NCBI GenBank assembly: GCA_047975215.1
Contig: JBKEDD010000126.1
Location: 50,205-114,204, forward strand
DNA length: 64,000 nt
Source of the DNA: JAGRMG01 sp047975215
Lineage (GTDB): Bacteria; Pseudomonadota; Alphaproteobacteria; Rhodobacterales; Rhodobacteraceae
Direction: 5' to 3'
Positions within the stretch are counted from its first letter, which is position 1, and each line of letters starts with the position of its first letter. The translations under genes were made by a program, and so were the position numbers. This document shows, in pieces, positions 8,504-17,133 of this stretch. A model generated the notes under the pieces. It made no database searches. It was not told the DNA's origin and worked only from the letters and a program-made list of their open reading frames with translations.

Positions 8504-9652
8504 TTACAGCCCCGTCCTGTGTGCCCGCGCGGTAAAGAAGATGCCCGACGGGCTGTCGGCGTCGATCTCGCGCAGTTTTTCAAAGCTGTGCGTGTCGTAG
8601 ATCATGATCTTTCCTGCGTCGCGCACCGAGATCCAGACTTCGTGCCCGCGCGGCGTGAATTCCATGTGCAGCACGGCGGGGCCGGGTTTGAATTCGTGGA
8701 CAACCTGCTTGGTAAGGGTGTCTATCACCTGGATGGTGTCGTTGTCGGGATGGGCGAAGTTCACCCAGACCTGGCGGCCGTCGGGCCGGGCCATGGCAAA
8801 GACCGGCTGGCCATGCGTCCTGGTGCGTCCGGTTTCCTTCAGGGTGCGGGCGTCGACCCACAGAACCTCGTGATGGCCCACGGCCGGAAGAACGAATTCA
8901 TCGCCCGTCAGCGCCCATCCTTCCAGATGCGGCATCTTGTAGACCGGCATTTCCTGTTCGCCGCGCCCGTACCCGGGCAGCACCCGGATCGGCTGCGGAT
9001 CGTCGGCCCAGAGGTCAAGCGCGGTCAGGCCGTCCTCGCCGAACAGGCCGGTGATGTATGTCCGTCCGTTGGCCGTGACCAGCGCGTCATAGGGGTTCTT
9101 GCCCATGCCGGGGATCTTCGTGATCCGCGGCTCGGTGCCCGACATGTCGGCGATCCAGGTTTCGCCGCTGTCCCACATGGTAAAGACAAACCGGCGCCCC
9201 GGCGCATCGACCAGACCGATGGTTTTCGACCCGGTCGGGAAATCGGCGACCATGTCAAGCGTATCGGCATCGAACACCCGCACGCCTCCGGGTTCGTAGT
9301 TCGATACCGCCACCAGCTTGCCGTCGTCCGATATGGCGCCCCCAATTGCGTTGCCGGCCTGCACAACGCGGCCCGCGATCTCGCGCTTGACGATATCGAC
9401 CTTGGTCAGCCCGCCATCGCGGCCGAAGACATAGGCGAAACGCTCGTCCGGAGAATAGACGAGGCTGGCATGGCTCAGGTCGCCCAGACCCTCGATCCGC
9501 GCCAGCGCGGCGCGGTCGGACTGATCCACCAGCAGCACCGATCCGGTGGTGCGTTCGATCACCAGCCCAAGATCGCCGGTGGCGGTGGTGTCGGCCCGGG
9601 CGGCGGCAGACAGCGTCAGGACGGCCAGAAGACCAAGGGTTGCGCGTTTCAT
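8504..9652 (-). CDS. nirF: NirF, heme d1 biosynthesis beta-propeller protein
   Basis: The 382-residue protein has a signal peptide (KRATLGLLAVLTLSAAARA) and then a WD-like propeller without any CxxCH motif. This separates it from NirS and NirN. NirF is a periplasmic, heme d1-binding enzyme that removes side chains in a late step of heme d1 synthesis. The ATG overlaps the nirC stop by four bases (ATGA), which settles the start although the frame is open to 9856. Confidence 0.9.
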   Translation of the reverse strand: MKRATLGLLAVLTLSAAARADTTATGDLGLVIERTTGSVLLVDQSDRAALARIEGLGDLSHASLVYSPDERFAYVFGRDGGLTKVDIVKREIAGRVVQAGNAIGGAISDDGKLVAVSNYEPGGVRVFDADTLDMVADFPTGSKTIGLVDAPGRRFVFTMWDSGETWIADMSGTEPRITKIPGMGKNPYDALVTANGRTYITGLFGEDGLTALDLWADDPQPIRVLPGYGRGEQEMPVYKMPHLEGWALTGDEFVLPAVGHHEVLWVDARTLKETGRTRTHGQPVFAMARPDGRQVWVNFAHPDNDTIQVIDTLTKQVVHEFKPGPAVLHMEFTPRGHEVWISVRDAGKIMIYDTHSFEKLREIDADSPSGIFFTARAHRTGL

Positions 9653-9972
9653 TTCCCGTCGCCTTTCAGCAGATATTCGGCAATCCAGCGCGCGTCGGCC
9701 TCGCTCAGAAGCTGACGCCAGGGCGGCATCGCGGTACCCGGCACGCCGTCGAGAATGACCAGCGCCAGAACCTCGGGATCGTAATGCGCAATGGCGTCGC
9801 GCGTCAGCGGGCTGCCAAGCCCGCCCTTCATGGTCAGCCCGTGGCACGATCCGCAATCCTGCACCACCAGATGCTCCAGCGTGGCGGCGCGCTCGGGCGT
9901 GACCTGTTGCGCCGAAGCCAGCGCGGCCGCGCCCAGGAACAGCGCGCAGAGGATGGCTGCGACCCTAGGCAT
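9649..9972 (-). CDS. nirC: NirC, small periplasmic c-type cytochrome
   Basis: This encodes 107 residues with an N-terminal signal (MPRVAAILCALFLGAAALASA), one heme c motif CGSCH and a candidate distal methionine in GTAMPPW. NirC is a monoheme cytochrome in nir operons that can donate electrons to NirS or take part in maturation of d1. It starts inside the last codons of nirE (8-base overlap) and is followed by nirF with a 4-base overlap. Confidence 0.9.
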   Translation of the reverse strand: MPRVAAILCALFLGAAALASAQQVTPERAATLEHLVVQDCGSCHGLTMKGGLGSPLTRDAIAHYDPEVLALVILDGVPGTAMPPWRQLLSEADARWIAEYLLKGDGK

Positions 9973-10837
9973 TGGCTGCCACCTGCATCGCGCCGGTATG
10001 GGCGGCCGCGGCCAGCCCGTCTTCGGCGCCGCGATAGAGGCTGACCACATGGCCGATCACGAACAGCACCGGCGCTTCGGGCGCGGCGTCGGCAATCGCG
10101 GCGGGCAGGCCCGCCAGCGTCGAAACGATGCGCGCCTCGCGCGGTGTCGTGGCCGCGGAAACGGCCATGGCGGGCAGATCGCCGGGCAGGCCGGCGGCAA
10201 TCAGGCGGTCCGAGATTTCGGCGATGTTGGCTGCCCCCATATAGACGACCAGCGTGGTCTGTTCCGAGGCAAGGCTTGCCCAGTCGAGATCGAGGCTGCG
10301 ATCGCGGGCGCGGTGGCCGGTGACATAGCGAACGCCGGTGGCCAGGCCGCGATGGGTCAGAGGTACGCCGGTCGACGAGGCCATGCCCTGCGCGGCGGTG
10401 ATTCCGGGCACGTAGGAACAATCGATGCCGGCGGCGCGCAATACCTCGGCCTCTTCCGAGCCGCGACCGAAGATCAGCGGATCGCCGCCTTTCAGGCGCG
10501 CCACGTTCAGCCCCCGGAGCGCTAGATCGACCAGAAGCTGGTTGATGCCATCCTGCGGAAGCTTGTGGTGCCTGGGCATCTTGCCCACGTCGATCTGCCG
10601 CGTTGTCGCCGGGACAAGCGCCATGATTTCGTCGGACACCAGCCGGTCATAGACCACGACATCCGCTTCTTGCAGCAGACGCAGCGCGCGAAGGGTCAGC
10701 AGTTCCGGATCGCCCGGGCCCGAGCCGATAAGGTGGACATGGCCGGCCGTTCCCGGTCCCGAGCGTTTGGCCGTGAAGCTGTCGGAGCGAGCGCGCAGTT
10801 GCGTGACGCAGTTGGCGTTCATGCAGGGAAAGGACAT
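9965..10837 (-). CDS. nirE: NirE, uroporphyrinogen-III C-methyltransferase
   Basis: The 290-residue SAM-dependent methyltransferase shows the SUMT signatures VHLIGSGPGDPELLT near the N-terminus, YDRLVS, RLKGGDPLIFGRG in the middle and VPGITAA after it. It makes precorrin-2 from uroporphyrinogen III, the first dedicated step to heme d1. The second ATG (10837) was chosen; the first possible start is a GTG at 10849. An FNR-like box lies 63 bases upstream, so nirE probably begins its own transcription unit. A second SUMT is present as part of CysG at 30492-31931. Confidence 0.92.
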   Translation of the reverse strand: MSFPCMNANCVTQLRARSDSFTAKRSGPGTAGHVHLIGSGPGDPELLTLRALRLLQEADVVVYDRLVSDEIMALVPATTRQIDVGKMPRHHKLPQDGINQLLVDLALRGLNVARLKGGDPLIFGRGSEEAEVLRAAGIDCSYVPGITAAQGMASSTGVPLTHRGLATGVRYVTGHRARDRSLDLDWASLASEQTTLVVYMGAANIAEISDRLIAAGLPGDLPAMAVSAATTPREARIVSTLAGLPAAIADAAPEAPVLFVIGHVVSLYRGAEDGLAAAAHTGAMQVAANA

Positions 10838-10900
10838 GGATTGGGGCACTCCGGGCTAAGTCAATCGCGGGCAATCTGCGGTTTAGCCAAACCTGCCGCC

Positions 10901-10914
10901 TTGACATAGGTTAA
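10901..10914 (-). promoter_or_regulatory. FNR/Nnr-type box upstream of nirE
   Basis: Read towards nirE the site is TTAAC-CTAT-GTCAA, one base from the TTGAC-N4-GTCAA form of FNR/DNR/NnrR operators. It is 63 bases upstream of the chosen nirE ATG, nearly the same distance as the nirS box from nirS. A CAGATT hexamer lies where a -10 element would be if the box is centred near -41. Confidence 0.6.
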
Positions 10915-10955
10915 GGTGGCGCCGCTTTTGGCGCTCTTCTATGCGGCGAAGTGAC

Positions 10956-11372
10956 CTATTCGGCCACCGTCACCATGCCGATCATGTCGTGCGTCTCCCA
11001 GTGCGGGCCGCACAGATAGTCGTGATCGCCGGCTTCGAGAAATGTGAACTCGACGGTCTCTTCCGGAAACAGGCGGTCGGATTCGGGTTCGCTGTTGTCC
11101 TTCAGCCTGACGCTGTGGCTGGTGCGTTTGTCGACATTGACCCAGCGCACCGTGGTGCCCGGCGTTACCGTGATCTGCGCCGGGCAGAAATTGTACTTGT
11201 ACATGGTGACGACGGTCACGCCTTCTTCCTGCGAGGGCGGGTGGCCGAACAGGTCTTCATAGCGTTGCCCGGCCTCGGCGCAGATTGCGGCCCGGTCTTC
11301 GCTGTCGGCAGCGGCAGGACGGACCGCCGCAAGGGCCATCAGGGTGAGGGGGATCAGGCGGGAAAGGTGCAT
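10956..11372 (-). CDS. secreted cupredoxin (plastocyanin/azurin-like) in nir cluster
   Basis: The 138-residue protein has a signal peptide (about 1-22) and a single cupredoxin domain. Type 1 copper ligands are visible: H86 in TSHSV, and C121, H124 and M130 (or M133) in YLCGPHWETHDMIGM. Such proteins shuttle electrons in the periplasm. Lying between the NirT-like cytochrome gene and nirE, it is a candidate donor to cytochrome cd1. C31 and C63 could form a disulfide. I do not assign it to a named cupredoxin class. Confidence 0.85.
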   Translation of the reverse strand: MHLSRLIPLTLMALAAVRPAAADSEDRAAICAEAGQRYEDLFGHPPSQEEGVTVVTMYKYNFCPAQITVTPGTTVRWVNVDKRTSHSVRLKDNSEPESDRLFPEETVEFTFLEAGDHDYLCGPHWETHDMIGMVTVAE

Positions 11373-11439
11373 CGCTTGGGTCTCCTTCGGCCGAATGGAA
11401 AGACGGCGGCAGGTTTCCCCGCCGCCGCCGATTGCTGTC

Positions 11440-13224
11440 TTACTGGGCGACTACGTTGATACTGGCGTCGCCGCTATCCAGTGCAAGGCTCGTGTCCAGC
11501 GTCACATGATGGAAACGCGCTGCGGCAAAGTCGTCGTGGATGGCAAAACCGACGGTATAGGTCTTGCCCGGTTCCAGCGCCACATCGCCCGTTCCTCCGG
11601 CCAGCGGCCGGCTGAAAGTGACGGTCCAGAGATTGCCTTGCAGCACTGCCTCGGCCGCGATCTCGCCGTCATTGGCCACCCGCTGTTCCAGCAGATAGCC
11701 GTTGCTGGCGCTGCCATCGGCATAGACGCGCATCAGGTCGAGGAACGTACCGTCGGCGAGATACTGTTCGATCTCGGCCTCGGGCTTGAGCAGATCCCAG
11801 CCGCCCAGCGGCTTGTCGCCGCGACCGCGAATCTCGATATCCGTACGGGATTCCGACAGATACTTGGTCACGGTGCCCTCGGCCGTCAGACGCGCCGCCA
11901 CATCGCCGTTTTCGGCGATGGTCTCGTCGCTGGGCTCGAACGGCATATAGGTGTTGTCGGCATGGCACGAGGCCCAGCAACCCACCTGTTCGCCCAGTTC
12001 GATACCCGTTCCCGCGATCATCATGGCGACCTTGACCTGATTGTCCGGGTCCATCTTGCCGCCGTCCACGAAGGGCGCCGGGTTGTGGCCCCCGTCTTCC
12101 CATTGCAGCTGGAAGTAGACGTTCTCGCCGTCGTGGGTGGCCTTCAGCGTCGCCTTGATGGTGCCGCGCTTGCCCGGGATCGGGGTCGGCTCGAGTTCGC
12201 CGCCCGCGACGATCTTGTTGCCGATCGTCTCGAGTTCCTTGGCATGGCAGGTCGAACAGGCTTCGCCGCCCTTGGTCAGCGGCCGCGCGCCGCCATGGCT
12301 GCGCCCGTTCTGCACCCATTCGAACGATGCCTGACCGGGGTAGAACAGCGTCAGGCTGGTGGACGGGACCGCGCCCCAGTCGAGATCGGCGCCGACCGTT
12401 CCGCCGGCCCCGGCCGGCGCGGTCTCGCCCGCGGCCTTGGCGCGTTCGGCCTCGAGGGCCGCCTCGACGGCGGCGGCAACGCGCGCCTCGACCGCTTCGG
12501 CCTTGCGCTGGGCCTCGGCATCGATGGCGGCCTGCTGTTCGGCTTCCTTCGCCTCGACGCGGGCCAGGCTGTCCAGGTATTCCTGCGGAATCGCACGGAC
12601 GAATTCCGCCCTGGGCGCTTCCAGCCGTTCCAGGAAATCCGGGTCGGCCCGGTCACGCAGATCGGAATGCGCGATACCCTTGTGACAGTCGATGCAGGTC
12701 TGCCCGGTCTCCATCGCGTTCAGGTGCTGCTGGCGCGCCCGCGGGCGTTGGAACTCGGGCATCATCGATTCGAAATCGTGACAGTTGCGGCATTCGCGCG
12801 AATCCGACGATTTCATCCGCTGCCATTCGTTCATCGCCAGATGCAGGCGCTTGGCCTCGAACTTTTCCTTGGTCGCGATGGTGCCGGTCATCTTGCCCCA
12901 CAATTCGCGAGATGCCTTGACCTTGCGGATCATCTTGTGGGTCCAGTCCTTGGGCACGTGGCAGTCCGAGCAGACCGCGCCCACGCCGGAGCGGTTCACG
13001 TCGTGGATGGTTCCCTTGTATTCGGAATAGATGAAATCCTCCATCTCGTGACACGAGATGCAGAATTCCTCGGTGTTGGTGGCTTCCATGGCGGTGTTGA
13101 AGCCGCCCCAGAAAACGATACCGGCGATGAAGGCTCCGGCGAGACCGGCAAGCGGCATCCCCCAGAGGAAATACCTCTTCCAGATCGGTTTCCTGGCGCG
13201 AGCGTCGTCGCGGTCTTGCGTCAT
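11440..13224 (-). CDS. NirT/NapC tetraheme cytochrome fused to a heme-binding EB_dh-like domain
   Basis: The 594-residue protein has a membrane anchor at about 16-40 and a NapC/NirT domain with four CxxCH sites (55-59, 85-89, 145-149, 177-181). A charged, alanine-rich coiled coil follows (about 215-265). The C-terminal domain of about 300 residues has CSTCH at 323-327 and an odd CWASCH at 416-421, with three rather than two residues between the cysteines. That domain resembles the heme-binding domain of ethylbenzene dehydrogenase gamma-type subunits. NirT proteins oxidise quinol and pass electrons to periplasmic nitrite reductase. The ATG at 13224 follows GGAACGAGG; the frame is open to 13281. 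Confidence 0.8.
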   Translation of the reverse strand: MTQDRDDARARKPIWKRYFLWGMPLAGLAGAFIAGIVFWGGFNTAMEATNTEEFCISCHEMEDFIYSEYKGTIHDVNRSGVGAVCSDCHVPKDWTHKMIRKVKASRELWGKMTGTIATKEKFEAKRLHLAMNEWQRMKSSDSRECRNCHDFESMMPEFQRPRARQQHLNAMETGQTCIDCHKGIAHSDLRDRADPDFLERLEAPRAEFVRAIPQEYLDSLARVEAKEAEQQAAIDAEAQRKAEAVEARVAAAVEAALEAERAKAAGETAPAGAGGTVGADLDWGAVPSTSLTLFYPGQASFEWVQNGRSHGGARPLTKGGEACSTCHAKELETIGNKIVAGGELEPTPIPGKRGTIKATLKATHDGENVYFQLQWEDGGHNPAPFVDGGKMDPDNQVKVAMMIAGTGIELGEQVGCWASCHADNTYMPFEPSDETIAENGDVAARLTAEGTVTKYLSESRTDIEIRGRGDKPLGGWDLLKPEAEIEQYLADGTFLDLMRVYADGSASNGYLLEQRVANDGEIAAEAVLQGNLWTVTFSRPLAGGTGDVALEPGKTYTVGFAIHDDFAAARFHHVTLDTSLALDSGDASINVVAQ

Positions 13225-13314
13225 GTCCTCGTTCCGTTTGGTTCTGAGCGGCCGGTTTCGCAGGCCTGAGTGCGGGCGCATGCCGAAGTATGGCCGATGT
13301 CGTTTGGTTCGGGT

Positions 13315-13343
13315 ACGGAAAAGGCGGGCCCGTGCCCGCCTTC
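13315..13343 (-). terminator. intrinsic terminator or attenuator after nirS
   Basis: A perfect 9-bp stem (AAGGCGGGC, 13321-13329, with GCCCGCCTT, 13334-13342) with a 4-base loop is followed, in the direction of nirS transcription, by TTTTCC. It begins 20 bases after the nirS stop and precedes the NirT-like gene, so it may end much of the nirS transcript and give more NirS than downstream proteins. Confidence 0.7.
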
Positions 13344-13362
13344 CCGTGTTTTCGCGGTCACA

Positions 13363-15039
13363 TCAGGTGACGTGGTTCGACCGGTTGTGGACGTTGAACT
13401 TGCCGGTCGGGGCGAAAAGCCCTTCGATGCGGCCGATTTCTTCCAGCGTCTCGGCGTCGAAGATCACGATCTGGCCGTTCGGTTCCTTGGAGTCCGATAG
13501 GTTCCACTTGGACACCCATACCTCGGTGCCGTCCGCGTTGAACTCGAAGTGAACGGCGGCGCTCCCCTCGTCCTCGGTGATCTGGATCGTCTTCACGATC
13601 TCACCGGTTTCCTTGTCGATGACCTGCACCGATTGCTGGATTTCCGGCTCGGGGTGCTTGGTCTGGTCGGCCCACACGTATTTGGAGTTGGGATGCGTGC
13701 GCACGAACAGGCCGGGTCCGTCGGTTTCGACCTCATAGCAGACTTTCCATGCGTTGTCGGCATGCTCCTGCGGATCGTTGCCCCAGACGGTCACCGTCCC
13801 GACACCCAGATGGGTGGTGCCGGCAACCGGGCCGCAATTCGGGTCGATCCAGTTGGCGCCCGGGCCGGGGTGGGGCAGGGCGGCGACGTCGATCATGGCC
13901 TCAAGCTTGCGGTCCTTGGTGTCCACCACGACCATCTTGTTGGACGCGTTCGCGGCGATCTGGAAATAGCGCCCGGTCGGATCGAAGAACCCGTCATGCA
14001 GGAACTTGGCCGAATCGATCTTGTCGATGCGCAGGTTATCGAGGTCGGAGTAGTCGACCTGCCACATCTGGCCCAGTTCCTTGACCGCGACCAGCCACGA
14101 GGTTTCGTTGGGCGTGGTGTAGATGGCGGCAACGCGCGCCTCTTCGACATAGTCGCCGTCGACGTTGACGCCGCGGGTCGAAACCACCTTCAGCGGCTCC
14201 ATGGTGACGGCATCGGCGATCACGAAATGCGGTGGCCAGTAGCCCCCGCCGATGACGTATTTGCCGTCACCGGAAACGGCCACGTCACGCGCGTCATAGG
14301 CAACCTTGACTTCGCTGACCAGCATCTTGTCGGGCGTCTGCCAGAGGTCGATCTTGGTCATCTTGCCGTCGCGGCCCATCGTGTACCAGAAACGGCCGGG
14401 CTGTTCGGGCTCGGTTACCTTGTGGTGCTCGGAGGCCTTGATGACGTGCACGGCATAGCCGGTCGGGATGTGGACCAGAACTTCCTTGGTGTCGCCGTCG
14501 ATGATGGCGACCTTGCCAACATCACGTTCGATGACGACGAAGAAGTTTTCCCAGTTGCGGCCGTGCAGCGGCTCGGTCGGATAGTCGGCTTCCTCGACAT
14601 AGACCTTGCGGGTCTCCTTCATCTGGGTCAGCGACATTTCCGGCGGTTTGGGCGCTTCCATCATGATGTAGGTCGCCATGTCGCGGATCTCGTCCTCGGT
14701 CATGATGTCCGAGAAGTTGTTCATCCCGCCCTCGGTTCCCCAGGCGATGATCTTTTCAAGACGTTCCTGACCCAGCTTGAGCGTACCGCCCTCGGTGACG
14801 GTGCCGTCGGCCGCGGTCTTCTTCCAGTGCGGCTCAAGGCTCTTGCCGGTGGCGCCCTTGCGGAGCACACCGTGGCAGCCGGCGCATTGTTCGAAGTAGA
14901 GTTGCTTCGACTTCTCGAAGGCTTCATCGCTCAGCGTCGGCTCCTGAGCGAGTGCCGGCAGCGCCGCGCTGCCCAGCAGCAGGCCCAGGCCGGCTCCCAT
15001 CGCCCGCTTGACCTGCTTGTTGACGTAGACAAGTGACAT
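13363..15039 (-). CDS. nirS: cytochrome cd1 nitrite reductase NirS
   Basis: The 558-residue periplasmic enzyme has a signal peptide (about 1-31), a cytochrome c domain with CAGCH at 52-56, and an eight-bladed propeller that carries heme d1 and reduces nitrite to nitric oxide. The C-terminal segment (GLFAPTGKFNVHNRSNHVT) and the GGGYWPPHF strand are typical of NirS rather than NirN or NirF. ATG 15039 follows GGGAGAG; a GTG two codons upstream is possible. A textbook FNR/Nnr box lies 62 bases upstream, and a strong hairpin follows the stop. Confidence 0.97.
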   Translation of the reverse strand: MSLVYVNKQVKRAMGAGLGLLLGSAALPALAQEPTLSDEAFEKSKQLYFEQCAGCHGVLRKGATGKSLEPHWKKTAADGTVTEGGTLKLGQERLEKIIAWGTEGGMNNFSDIMTEDEIRDMATYIMMEAPKPPEMSLTQMKETRKVYVEEADYPTEPLHGRNWENFFVVIERDVGKVAIIDGDTKEVLVHIPTGYAVHVIKASEHHKVTEPEQPGRFWYTMGRDGKMTKIDLWQTPDKMLVSEVKVAYDARDVAVSGDGKYVIGGGYWPPHFVIADAVTMEPLKVVSTRGVNVDGDYVEEARVAAIYTTPNETSWLVAVKELGQMWQVDYSDLDNLRIDKIDSAKFLHDGFFDPTGRYFQIAANASNKMVVVDTKDRKLEAMIDVAALPHPGPGANWIDPNCGPVAGTTHLGVGTVTVWGNDPQEHADNAWKVCYEVETDGPGLFVRTHPNSKYVWADQTKHPEPEIQQSVQVIDKETGEIVKTIQITEDEGSAAVHFEFNADGTEVWVSKWNLSDSKEPNGQIVIFDAETLEEIGRIEGLFAPTGKFNVHNRSNHVT

Positions 15040-15101
15040 TATCACTCTCCCTTTCCTTGGTGAGGCGAAACGGACTTTTAGGGGCGGAGGGGTACCGAAC
15101 C

Positions 15102-15115
15102 TTGATTTAAGTCAA
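15102..15115 (-). promoter_or_regulatory. FNR/Nnr box of the nirS promoter
   Basis: The forward strand reads TTGAT-TTAA-GTCAA, a full match to the FNR/DNR/NnrR consensus. Its centre is 31 bases from a TAAAAG hexamer (15075-15080 on the nirS strand), the spacing of a class II activator promoter with the site at about -41. It lies 62 bases upstream of the nirS ATG. Confidence 0.8.
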
Positions 15116-15192
15116 CGGTGGACGGAATGCCGCATGCCGGGCCTTGTCGGGCGTTTTGGGGCTGCACAATGCGCAATACCGCACAGGAATGC

Positions 15193-15206
15193 TTGATTTT
15201 CGTTAA
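15193..15206 (+). promoter_or_regulatory. weaker FNR/Nnr-like box upstream of nnrS
   Basis: TTGAT-TTTC-GTTAA matches the left half-site fully and the right half-site in part. It is 104 bases upstream of the nnrS ATG and 86 bases beyond the nirS box, in the same divergent intergenic region. It may serve nnrS or be a second site for nirS. Confidence 0.45.
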
Positions 15207-15310
15207 GTCGCGCCCCTCGCCCCGGTGCTAGACACCGGCACCAGAACCGGCCGGACGTGGCCCCCCGCGCCCGCGGCCGGTCATGAAAACGGGGATCGGA
15301 GGTATCGGTG

Positions 15311-16507
15311 ATGGCCGAAGTTGTGAAACGCCTGTTCAGTGACGGGTTTCGGGTCTTTTTCCTGGCGGCGGGCCTGTTCGCGGTGTTTGCCGGCATCGTC
15401 TGGGGCCTCTGGCTGGGGGTGCATGCCATGGGCGGAATGTGGAGCGCCACGCCCTACGGCATGGCGCCGCATCTGTGGCACGCGCACGAGATGGTGTTTG
15501 GCTATGCCGCCGCCGCGCTGGGCGGGTTCTTTCTGACCGCGGTGCCGACCTGGACAGGCGGCCCCGGTGCGCGCCCCGGCTTCATTGCCGCCGTGGCGCT
15601 GATCTGGTTCGCCGGGCGGCTGGCAATGTGGTATTCCGCATCGCTTGCGCCCTGGGTCGTCGGGCTGGTCGATCTGGCGTTCCTGCCGGTGCTGGCAAGC
15701 CAGGTCGCGGCATCGCTGATGCGGCGGCCCAAGCCGCAGAACGTGATGTTCCTGGGCTTCCTGCTGCTGCTTTGGCTTTCAAATCTGATGGTTCACCTGG
15801 AATGGACCGGCCTGAGCGACGATTCCGCCGCCAATGGCCTGCGCGCCGGACTACTGACGCTTGGCGCGCTGATTTCCACCCTTGGCGGGCGCATCATTCC
15901 GGCCTTCAGCGGCAACGCGATGCAGATTGCCGGCGCCGGCGACCGGCGGATGCCACGCTCGGTCGCGCCGCTGGACCGCGGCGCGCTGATTCTGTCGCTG
16001 GCGCTTCCGGTCACGCTGCTGGCGGGTCTGCCCGCGCCGGTGTCGGCCGTGGCGGCGCTGCTGCTGGGGGCGGTGCAGTTTGGGCGGCTGTCGGGCTGGC
16101 GCGCGGGCTGGGCCATGCGTCAGCCGATTCTTTTCGCCCTGCATCTGGGGTTCGGGATGCTGGCGCTGGGGCTGATCCTTTGGGGGGCCGCAGGCTTCGG
16201 CCTGGGCAGCGAGGTCGCCGCGCTGCATGTGCTGGGGATCGGCGCGGTCGGCGGCATGACCGTTGCGGTCATGAGCCGGGCGACCCTCGCGCATGGCGGG
16301 CGCGAACTGGTGGCGCCGGGTCCGCTGGTGCTGGCCTATGGCCTGATCGCTGGCGCGGCGGCGGTGCGATGGCTGGGGTCCACCCTGCCGGCGGAGTGGT
16401 ATTTTCCGGCCATGGTGGGGGCTTCGGTCCTGTGGTCGCTGGCCTTTGCGCTTTACCTCGCGTCACTCTGGCCGGCTCTGGTCGGGAAGTCCAAGCAATT
16501 GGAATAA
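15311..16507 (+). CDS. nnrS: NnrS family membrane protein
   Basis: The 398-residue protein is almost wholly hydrophobic, with about twelve predicted membrane helices, and carries the NnrS-type patterns HLWHAHEMVFGYAAAALGGFFLTAVPTW near the N-terminus and GGRIIPAFSGN in the middle. NnrS is a heme- and copper-containing inner-membrane protein linked to NO stress and often co-regulated with nir and nor genes. ATG 15311 has GGAGG eight bases upstream; a GTG one codon earlier is less well placed. It diverges from nirS and reads towards norC. Confidence 0.93.
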   Translation: MAEVVKRLFSDGFRVFFLAAGLFAVFAGIVWGLWLGVHAMGGMWSATPYGMAPHLWHAHEMVFGYAAAALGGFFLTAVPTWTGGPGARPGFIAAVALIWFAGRLAMWYSASLAPWVVGLVDLAFLPVLASQVAASLMRRPKPQNVMFLGFLLLLWLSNLMVHLEWTGLSDDSAANGLRAGLLTLGALISTLGGRIIPAFSGNAMQIAGAGDRRMPRSVAPLDRGALILSLALPVTLLAGLPAPVSAVAALLLGAVQFGRLSGWRAGWAMRQPILFALHLGFGMLALGLILWGAAGFGLGSEVAALHVLGIGAVGGMTVAVMSRATLAHGGRELVAPGPLVLAYGLIAGAAAVRWLGSTLPAEWYFPAMVGASVLWSLAFALYLASLWPALVGKSKQLE

Positions 16508-16553
16508 AAGCACTTCCGGGAATCTCATAAAAAACATACTTAATTTATTTTAT

Positions 16554-16567
16554 TTGACATAAGTCAA
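16554..16567 (+). promoter_or_regulatory. FNR/Nnr box of the nor operon promoter
   Basis: TTGAC-ATAA-GTCAA is a perfect palindromic match to the Nnr/FNR form. It stands in an AT-rich stretch (16529-16567) unlike the surrounding DNA. An AATAAG hexamer about 31 bases downstream of its centre fits a -10 element. The norC ATG is 100 bases downstream. Confidence 0.8.
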
Positions 16568-16667
16568 GGATGCGCTCCGCTGCAATGCAGAATAAGGCAG
16601 GCAGTAGAAAGGCGCCGCAGCAGTGCGCGGACATGTGCTGGCGCGGCGTATCAAGAAGGAGAGCGCG

Positions 16668-17120
16668 ATGCGCGAAGTCATGACGAAAAGCATGGCCCGC
16701 AATATCTTCTATGGCGGGTCATTGTTCTTCATTCTCATATTCCTGGGCCTGTCGGCCCATTCCCACCGTTACATCGTCACCACGTCGACGAATGCCGAAA
16801 CGCTGACCGAAAGCGTCGTGGCGGGCAAACATGTCTGGGAACGGCATGCCTGCGTCAACTGCCACTCGATCCTGGGCGAGGGCGCCTATTTCGCCCCCGA
16901 GGTCGGCAACGTGATGGAACGCTGGGGCGTTCTGGACGATCCCGATGCGGCGTTCGATGTGCTCAAGGGCTGGATGGAAGCGCAGCCGACCGGCATCGAA
17001 GGGCGCCGCCAGATGCCGCAATTCAACCTTTCGGACGAGGAGATCCGCAATCTGTCGGACTTCCTGATCTGGACCAACACAATCGACACACAGGACTGGC
17101 CGCCCAACGAGGCGGGCTGA
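16668..17120 (+). CDS. norC: nitric oxide reductase cytochrome c subunit NorC
   Basis: The 150-residue protein has one N-terminal membrane anchor (about residues 13-35) and one heme c motif CVNCH, with a later methionine in RRQMPQF as the likely distal ligand. NorC receives electrons from periplasmic donors and passes them to NorB. ATG 16668 has AAGGAGAG six bases upstream; the longer frame from 16623 lacks this. NorB follows after 13 bases. Confidence 0.95.
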   Translation: MREVMTKSMARNIFYGGSLFFILIFLGLSAHSHRYIVTTSTNAETLTESVVAGKHVWERHACVNCHSILGEGAYFAPEVGNVMERWGVLDDPDAAFDVLKGWMEAQPTGIEGRRQMPQFNLSDEEIRNLSDFLIWTNTIDTQDWPPNEAG

Positions 17121-17133
17121 AGAGGCGAAGACC

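Noticed and set aside
9965..10837. NirE as the SUMT that supplies siroheme to DsrAB
   Set aside because: It lies in the heme d1 operon behind an FNR box, and a full CysG is present beside dsrA; sharing cannot be excluded but is not the simplest reading.
11400..11430. GGCGGC...GCCGCC stem between the NirT-like gene and the cupredoxin gene
   Set aside because: No T-run follows and the gap is only 67 bases; not convincing as a terminator.
11344..13269. Open frame of 641 codons on the plus strand
   Set aside because: It is antisense to the NirT-like cytochrome gene with six heme motifs; low-complexity content and no recognisable family.
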